Assembly (NCBI GenBank): GCA_900545545.1
Contig: UQZO01000001.1
Coordinates: forward strand, 372,001-436,000
Length of the DNA stretch: 64,000 nucleotides
Origin: an uncultured Subdoligranulum sp.
GTDB taxonomy: Bacteria > Bacillota > Clostridia > Oscillospirales > Ruminococcaceae
Direction: 5' to 3'
The notes under the pieces were generated by a model. That model searched no databases and had not been told where the DNA came from. It saw only the letters and a program-made list of their open reading frames with translations. A program made the position numbers and the translations under genes. Shown here one piece after another: positions 59,093 through 64,000 of this stretch. The stretch's first letter is position 1, and every line of letters starts with the position of its first letter.

Positions 59093-60736
59093 ATGTCGTT
59101 GCGCAGGTTGAGTGTTTTGGTGGCCATGCTGATTTTACTGGCAGGGATTGTGTTGTGCCGTACGTTATGGGTGGGCACAGATACACAATATGCGGCCAAT
59201 GCAGGAGCACAAACGGCACAGAGCACGGAATTGCCCCGGCAACGCGGCAATTTCTATGACAGAAACGGGAAACGTTTGACAGGCTATACCGAGGAGTGGT
59301 ATGCGTTGTGTATTCCGGGAGATGTCAGCTACGCAACGCTGTTTCCGTACGTATCCTATTCGGAACAGGTGGAACTTTACGAAAAACGCAATGTCACAAA
59401 GCCTTTTCTTGTTCGCGTGGATCGGGACCTGACCGCGGAGGGCGTGCCGACATTCGAAACCTTTGAACGTTACCTGCCGGTGCCCATTGCCGTACATCTT
59501 CTGGGGTATCTGGACGGGGAAGGAAGCGGGGTTTCCGGTCTGGAATATGCTTATGATGATGTTCTGGCCAGGGCGGGGGAAGAGGCGGTGGTTTCCTGCG
59601 TGACCACTGCACAAGGAAGACTGCTGAGCGGCAGCAAGCCGGATGTGCAGATTGAAACACCCGGAACACAACAGGGAGTGCAGCTGACACTGGATGCGGA
59701 TATACAGCGCCTTTGCGAAGGTGTTGCGGCCTTGACAATGGAGCGGGGCTGCATTGTGGTGATGGACACGCAGACCGGTGAAATCCTTGCCAGCGTAAGT
59801 ATGCCGGAATATGACCCCCGCAATGTGGCAAAAAGTATTCAGGCTGACGATACTTCTTTGATCAATCGGACATTGAGCCCGTTCAGCGCGGGATCTGTAT
59901 TCAAGGTGGTACTGGCGGCAGCGGCCTATGAAAACGGGCTTGACTGGTTTACCCACACATGCACAGGCAGCGTGGAAGTGGCAGGGCAAACCTACCGCTG
60001 CGCCCAGGGGCGCGCCCATGGAACTGTCAATCTGCGCGAGGCGCTGGAACAGAGCTGCAACTGCTATTTTGTAGAATTGGGGCAGGTGTTGGGCGGCAGC
60101 AGAATATTACTGGAGGCGGAAAAATTCGGTTTTGGCCAGGCTTGTGCCGTGGCACCGGGGCTGAAAAGCAATGCGGGCGTTCTGCCGACTGCGGAATCTC
60201 TCGAAAATGTGGGGCAGCTGGCGTTGTTCAGCTTTGGGCAGGGTGGACTGACCGCGACCCCTTTGCAGATTACGGCAATGATGAATACGGTTGCAGATGG
60301 AGGAACGTATTATACACCACGCTTTGTGCGCGGCATAACAGATGATACACTGCAAATTGTTACGCCCTTGCAGATTCCGGAACCGGAATCCGTTCTGGAT
60401 ACAGATACTGCCCGGATTTTGCGCAGCATGTTGCAATCGGTGGTGGAGGAGGGAATCGGTGGAGATGCTGCGCCGCAAGAACAGGCAGCCGGGGGTAAAA
60501 CCGGCACGGCACAGACAGGGCAATATACAGAGCGGCGGGAGGAGCTTTTGAATTACTGGTTCAGCGGGTTTTATCCTGCCGATACGCCCCGCTATACCAT
60601 CACGGTGCTGCAGGACGGTGTACTGGAGCCGGAATATTCCAGCGCAGCGATTTTTGCGCGCGTGGCCAACGGGCTGCATGTGATGGATAGGGCAGAATCT
60701 CCGCAAACGCCGGAAAGCGCAGCAAAAACCAGTTGA
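59093..60736 (+). CDS. class B penicillin-binding protein (transpeptidase)
   Basis: A peptidoglycan cross-linking enzyme, membrane-anchored by one N-terminal helix (about 5-23). The dimerisation domain starts with PRQRGNFYDRNGKRLT. The transpeptidase motifs are Ser268 in SVFK, S-C-N at 321-323 and KTG at 469-471. The 547 residues are shorter than PBP2/SpoVD types and no PASTA domain is present. Ahead of Ser268 the sequence is AGSVFK rather than the usual PGSVFK. It could serve division, elongation or sporulation; context does not decide. AGGAGGG precedes the start. Its stop codon lies within the alaS promoter. Confidence 0.9.
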   Translation: MSLRRLSVLVAMLILLAGIVLCRTLWVGTDTQYAANAGAQTAQSTELPRQRGNFYDRNGKRLTGYTEEWYALCIPGDVSYATLFPYVSYSEQVELYEKRNVTKPFLVRVDRDLTAEGVPTFETFERYLPVPIAVHLLGYLDGEGSGVSGLEYAYDDVLARAGEEAVVSCVTTAQGRLLSGSKPDVQIETPGTQQGVQLTLDADIQRLCEGVAALTMERGCIVVMDTQTGEILASVSMPEYDPRNVAKSIQADDTSLINRTLSPFSAGSVFKVVLAAAAYENGLDWFTHTCTGSVEVAGQTYRCAQGRAHGTVNLREALEQSCNCYFVELGQVLGGSRILLEAEKFGFGQACAVAPGLKSNAGVLPTAESLENVGQLALFSFGQGGLTATPLQITAMMNTVADGGTYYTPRFVRGITDDTLQIVTPLQIPEPESVLDTDTARILRSMLQSVVEEGIGGDAAPQEQAAGGKTGTAQTGQYTERREELLNYWFSGFYPADTPRYTITVLQDGVLEPEYSSAAIFARVANGLHVMDRAESPQTPESAAKTS

Positions 60737-60761
60737 CAAGGCGGAAAAAGCGGCATATAAT
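60733..60761 (+). promoter_or_regulatory. consensus promoter of the alaS T-box
   Basis: TTGACA (60733-60738), 17 bases, TATAAT (60756-60761), matching the sigma-A consensus exactly. The -35 contains the stop codon of the penicillin-binding protein gene. Confidence 0.88.
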
Positions 60762-60767
60762 TACTTT

Positions 60768-61010
60768 GTAAAAAGGAAAATGGCGTTGAAGGGGCTAATG
60801 TCGGCTTTTTCAGTCTGCAGAGAGAGTGCCGGAATGGTGCAAGGTACTCGGCTGATGTTCGGCGAAGCCACCCCGGAGCTTTTGGCGCGGAGCCAAACGT
60901 ATTTGCGGCGTTAACGCAAGTAAAGCGGCGGTCGCAAGACCGCAAACCGGGTGGTACCACGGAAGCGTTCAGCCTTCGTCCCTGTATAGGGGCGTGGGCT
61001 ATATTTTTTT
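60768..61010 (+). ncRNA. T-box leader of alaS
   Basis: The T-box sequence GGGTGGTACCACG is at 60949-60961, preceded by stem structures and an AGAGAG element near 60821-60826. After it, AGCC/GGCT-type arms form the terminator (about 60970-61002) ending in a run of seven or more T. The likely Ala specifier is GCC at about 60867-60869 in GAAGCCACC, but stem I was not folded. Uncharged tRNA-Ala would stabilise the antiterminator and let alaS be transcribed. Confidence 0.92.
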
Positions 61011-61059
61011 CATGGACCTTTTTCGTACAAATGAACCAATGGATGGGAGAACGTATCGT

Positions 61060-63720
61060 ATGCAATGGACCGGATTGAATGAACTGCGCGAAAAGTACTT
61101 GCATTTTTTTGAAACCAAAGGCCATCTTCGCCTTGGCAGCTTCCCGCTGGTGCCGAAAGACGACCCCAGCCTGCTGCTGATCAACAGCGGCATGGCGCCG
61201 ATGAAGAAGTGGTTCCTCGGCCAGGAGGAGCCGCCCCGTCATCGCGTTACTACCTGCCAGAAGTGCATCCGTACGCCGGATATCGAGCGCGTGGGCATTA
61301 CGGCCCGCCACGGTACCTTCTTTGAAATGCTGGGCAACTTCAGCTTCCAGGACTATTTCAAAGAAGAAGTCATTCCCTGGGCCTGGGAATTCCTGACCAA
61401 AGATCTGGAGATTCCGGCCGATAAGCTGTACATTTCGGTTTATCTGGATGACGATGAGGCATATGATATCTGGACCAAGAAGGTTGGTATCCCCGAGGAT
61501 CATATGGTCCGCTTCGGCAAGGAAGACAACTTCTGGGAGCACGGTTCCGGTCCCTGCGGCCCCTGCTCTGAGATCTATTATGATCGTGGACCCGAACATG
61601 GCTGCGGCAAGCCTACCTGCAAAGTCGGTTGCGACTGCGACCGTTATATGGAAATCTGGAACCTGGTGTTCAGCCAGTTCGATTCCGACGGCAAGGGCCA
61701 CTATGAGCGTCTGCCTCGCCCCAACATTGATACCGGCATGGGTCTGGAGCGTCTGGCCTGCGTAATGCAGGATGTCGGCAACCTGTTCGAGGTGGATACC
61801 GTTGCCTCGGTGCTGCATCATGTGGAACGTATTTCCGGCAAGCACTATGGCGACAACGAGAAGGATGATATCTCCATCCGTGTTATCACGGACCATATCC
61901 GTTCTACGGTATTTATGGTCTCCGACGGCATTCTGCCCTCCAATGAAGGCCGCGGCTATGTGCTGCGTCGTCTGCTGCGCCGTGCGGCCCGTCATGGCCG
62001 TATGCTGGGCATCGACCGCCCGTTCCTGACGGAGCTTATCGATACCGTGATTGAGTCCAGCGAAGCCGGTTACCCCGAACTGCGTGAGCATGAATCCTAC
62101 ATTAAAAAGGTGGTGGGCACTGAGGAAGAGCGCTTCGGCCGTACCATTGATGCGGGCCTGAACATCCTGAACAACATGATCGAAGAGCGTAAGGCTGCCG
62201 GCGAGACGGTCTTGTCCGGCGCAGAGGTCTTCAAGCTCAACGATACCTTCGGATTCCCCCTTGATCTGACCAAGGAAATTGCCGCTGAGGCGGGCTTCAC
62301 CGTGGATGAGGAAGCTTTCCACGCCGAGATGACCAAACAGCGTGAGCGAGCACGTGCCGAGCGTCTTGCCAAGGACATTTCCGGTTGGAGCGCAGACCTG
62401 TTCGGCGAGCTGACTGCCGAGCCCACTCAGTTTGATGGCTACGAAACGCTGCGTGAGTCCGCTACGGTTCTCGCTCTTTCTGACGGTGAGGAACTGGCGG
62501 ATGCCATCGCCACCGATGAGGCAGGCGAGTCCAAAGAGGGCGTTCTGGTGGTCCTGGACCGCACGCCGTTCTATGCCGAGATGGGCGGTCAGGTGGCCGA
62601 CTACGGCTACATCACTTCCGGCGACGCCAAGCTGAAAGTTACCCAGGTGAAGAAGACGCCGAAGGGCTACTTTGTGCATACCTGTGAGCTGCTTGACGGC
62701 ACGGTCAAGGTGGGCGATGAGGTTACCGCATCGGTGGATGAAGCGCGCCGTATGGCCATCTGCCGTAACCACACCGCGACGCACCTGCTGCAGAAGGCGC
62801 TGCGTGAGGTTCTGGGAGAGCATGTTCACCAGGCGGGCAGCTATCAGGATGAAAAGGTTACCCACTTTGACTTTACCCATTTCAGCGCTGTGACGCCGGA
62901 GGAACTGGCCGAAGTGGAGCATAAGGTCAACGAAAAGATCTTTGCCTCTCTGCCCGTTGTCATCCAGAACCTGCCCATCGAAGAAGCCAAGAAGATGGGC
63001 GCGATGGCGCTGTTTGGCGAGAAGTATGGCAGCGTGGTCCGCGTGGTTGATGCCGGCGGCTGGAGCACCGAGTTCTGCGGCGGTACCCATGTACAGAACA
63101 CGGCCCAGATTGGCTGCTTCAAGATCCTTAGCGAGTCCAGCGTCGCGGCCGGTATTCGCCGTATCGAAGCGACCACGGGCTTCGGCGTACTCCGTCTGCT
63201 GGATGAGCGCACCGAGACCCTGACCAAGACTGCCGCTGTGCTGAAGGCCAACAACCTGAAGGCTGTTGCCGCCCGTGCCGAGGCGATGACGGCGGAGCTG
63301 AAGGATACCAACAAGCAGCTGGACACCTTGAAGGCTGAGATGGCTGCTGCCAAGGTGGATGGTCTGTTCGAGAATGCTGCCGATATTGATGGCGTGCGTA
63401 TCATTTCTGCTTACCTGACCGGTACCGGTGCTGATACGCTCCGCGAAATGGTCGACAAGGTTCGCGACAAAGCCCCCAACGCGGTGACGGTGCTGGTTGG
63501 CAGCGATGGCAACAAGACGATGATGGCGGTTGGCGTTTCTGTCAATGCAAAGGCGCGTGGCCTCAAGGCTGGTGTCCTGGTCAAGAAGATTGCTGCTATT
63601 GCCGGCGGTAATGGCGGTGGCAAGCCTGACTTCGCCATGGCCGGTATCCGCGATCTCAGCAAGATTGATGAAGCGCTGAATGTTGTGCCGGAAATCGTCA
63701 AGGCTGAACTGAACCAGTAA
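61060..63720 (+). CDS. alaS: alanyl-tRNA synthetase
   Basis: Charges tRNA-Ala and edits Ser/Gly mischarging. Aminoacylation domain text GLNELREKYLHFFETKGHLRL, then HGTFFEMLGNFSFQDYFKEE; the editing domain has the zinc-binding HTATHLLQKALREVLG and FCGGTHV; the C-terminal C-Ala domain ends the protein. The start is ATG 61060, after GGGAGA about 11 bases upstream; the frame is open from 60994, but those codons overlap the T-box terminator tail. The 886 residues are normal. Confidence 0.96.
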   Translation: MQWTGLNELREKYLHFFETKGHLRLGSFPLVPKDDPSLLLINSGMAPMKKWFLGQEEPPRHRVTTCQKCIRTPDIERVGITARHGTFFEMLGNFSFQDYFKEEVIPWAWEFLTKDLEIPADKLYISVYLDDDEAYDIWTKKVGIPEDHMVRFGKEDNFWEHGSGPCGPCSEIYYDRGPEHGCGKPTCKVGCDCDRYMEIWNLVFSQFDSDGKGHYERLPRPNIDTGMGLERLACVMQDVGNLFEVDTVASVLHHVERISGKHYGDNEKDDISIRVITDHIRSTVFMVSDGILPSNEGRGYVLRRLLRRAARHGRMLGIDRPFLTELIDTVIESSEAGYPELREHESYIKKVVGTEEERFGRTIDAGLNILNNMIEERKAAGETVLSGAEVFKLNDTFGFPLDLTKEIAAEAGFTVDEEAFHAEMTKQRERARAERLAKDISGWSADLFGELTAEPTQFDGYETLRESATVLALSDGEELADAIATDEAGESKEGVLVVLDRTPFYAEMGGQVADYGYITSGDAKLKVTQVKKTPKGYFVHTCELLDGTVKVGDEVTASVDEARRMAICRNHTATHLLQKALREVLGEHVHQAGSYQDEKVTHFDFTHFSAVTPEELAEVEHKVNEKIFASLPVVIQNLPIEEAKKMGAMALFGEKYGSVVRVVDAGGWSTEFCGGTHVQNTAQIGCFKILSESSVAAGIRRIEATTGFGVLRLLDERTETLTKTAAVLKANNLKAVAARAEAMTAELKDTNKQLDTLKAEMAAAKVDGLFENAADIDGVRIISAYLTGTGADTLREMVDKVRDKAPNAVTVLVGSDGNKTMMAVGVSVNAKARGLKAGVLVKKIAAIAGGNGGGKPDFAMAGIRDLSKIDEALNVVPEIVKAELNQ

Positions 63721-63767
63721 GGTTTCCCACAAATTTTCTCTATACCAAAATAAAGGAGGGACAAGAG

Positions 63768-64000
63768 ATGGAAGATTGCCTGTTTTGTAAAATTGCAGCC
63801 GGGGAAATTCCTTCCAACAAACTGTACGAAGATGATACCCTGCTGGCGTTTTATGACATCGATCCGCAGGCTCCGGTGCATTTTCTCGTGATTCCCAAGA
63901 AGCACATTGCTTCGGCTGCGGCACTCACGGAAGATGATGCGGCACTTTTGGGCCATATTTACGCGGTGATCGCAGAACAGTGCCGCAAGCTCGGTGTTGC
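63768..64000 (+). CDS. HIT family hydrolase, 3' end cut by window edge
   Basis: AAAGGAGGG precedes the ATG. The visible 77 codons start MEDCLFCKIAAGEIPSNKLYEDD and include APVHFLVIPKKHI, typical of the HIT (HinT) family of nucleotide phosphoramidases. The catalytic HxHxH triad lies beyond the window edge. It is 47 bases after alaS with no terminator visible in between. Confidence 0.9.
   Translation, partial: MEDCLFCKIAAGEIPSNKLYEDDTLLAFYDIDPQAPVHFLVIPKKHIASAAALTEDDAALLGHIYAVIAEQCRKLGV

Noticed and set aside
60592..63924. Very long open frame (about 1110 codons) on the minus strand opposite alaS
   Set aside because: It mirrors the codon bias of alaS and the end of the penicillin-binding protein gene, has no ribosome binding site or recognisable domain, and crosses several real gene boundaries.

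Overview
The window is bacterial chromosome from a Gram-positive anaerobe of the Firmicutes, most likely an Oscillospiraceae/Ruminococcaceae-type gut Clostridium (Faecalibacterium, Gemmiger and Subdoligranulum are the kind of relatives I have in mind; the genus is not proven). Reasons: GC-rich codon use, AGGAGG ribosome binding sites, the order tig-clpP-clpX and yqfC-yqfD-phoH-ybeY-dgkA-era-yqzL-recO, a CIRCE operator before groESL, a T-box before alaS, and a set of endosporulation genes (spoIIGA, sigE, sigG, yqfC, yqfD, ylbJ, ylmC, a spoIVFA/spoIVFB-like pair). I see no phage, insertion sequence, CRISPR array or rRNA; one tRNA is present.

Layout. 1-4.3 kb: end of a metallophosphoesterase, then the protein-quality block tig, clpP, clpX. 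4.3-10.2 kb: xanthine phosphoribosyltransferase (minus strand) and a complete branched-chain amino acid ABC importer livJ-livH-livM-livG-livF. 10.2-11.8 kb: DUF4364 and S1-domain proteins (minus). 11.9-16.9 kb: one long plus-strand unit of DUF951, prfA, sua5, coaE, a lytic transglycosylase and an M18 aminopeptidase. 16.9-26 kb: the most accessory-looking region, a two-component system divergent from a six-gene, translationally coupled transporter cluster. It combines sugar-type ABC importer parts (binding lipoprotein with a sialidase-like front domain, two permeases, no ATPase) with a HlyD-like adaptor and a MacB-like membrane protein. 26-29.8 kb (minus): HD phosphohydrolase, a MATE exporter behind an attenuator-like leader, and an AraC regulator-rhomboid pair. 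29.9-33.4 kb: GDP-fucose synthesis (gmd, fcl, manC).

33.4-36.9 kb: tRNA-Thr(CGT), CIRCE-groES-groEL, and two minus-strand hypothetical genes. 37-45.9 kb: ylbJ-like (minus), then yqfC-yqfD-phoH-ybeY-dgkA-era-yqzL-recO-mutS2. 46-50.1 kb: spoIIGA-sigE, an opposite-strand gene, sigG, a HAD hydrolase, ylmC. 50.2-54.6 kb: HHH protein, ppk, an SRPBCC-like protein, and the spoIVFA/spoIVFB-like pair. 54.6-57.1 kb: a radical SAM pair. 57.2-64 kb: rpsB-tsf behind a structured leader, a class B penicillin-binding protein, T-box-alaS, and the start of a HIT protein cut by the window edge.

The observations most worth following are the hybrid importer/efflux-like cluster with its two-component control region, the MATE leader with mutually exclusive hairpins and an overlapping upstream reading frame, the spoIIGA gene whose conserved N-terminus has no canonical start codon, the ribosome-binding-site hairpin of yqzL, and the long-range stem in the rpsB leader. 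All structural RNA calls were made by eye and were not folded computationally.
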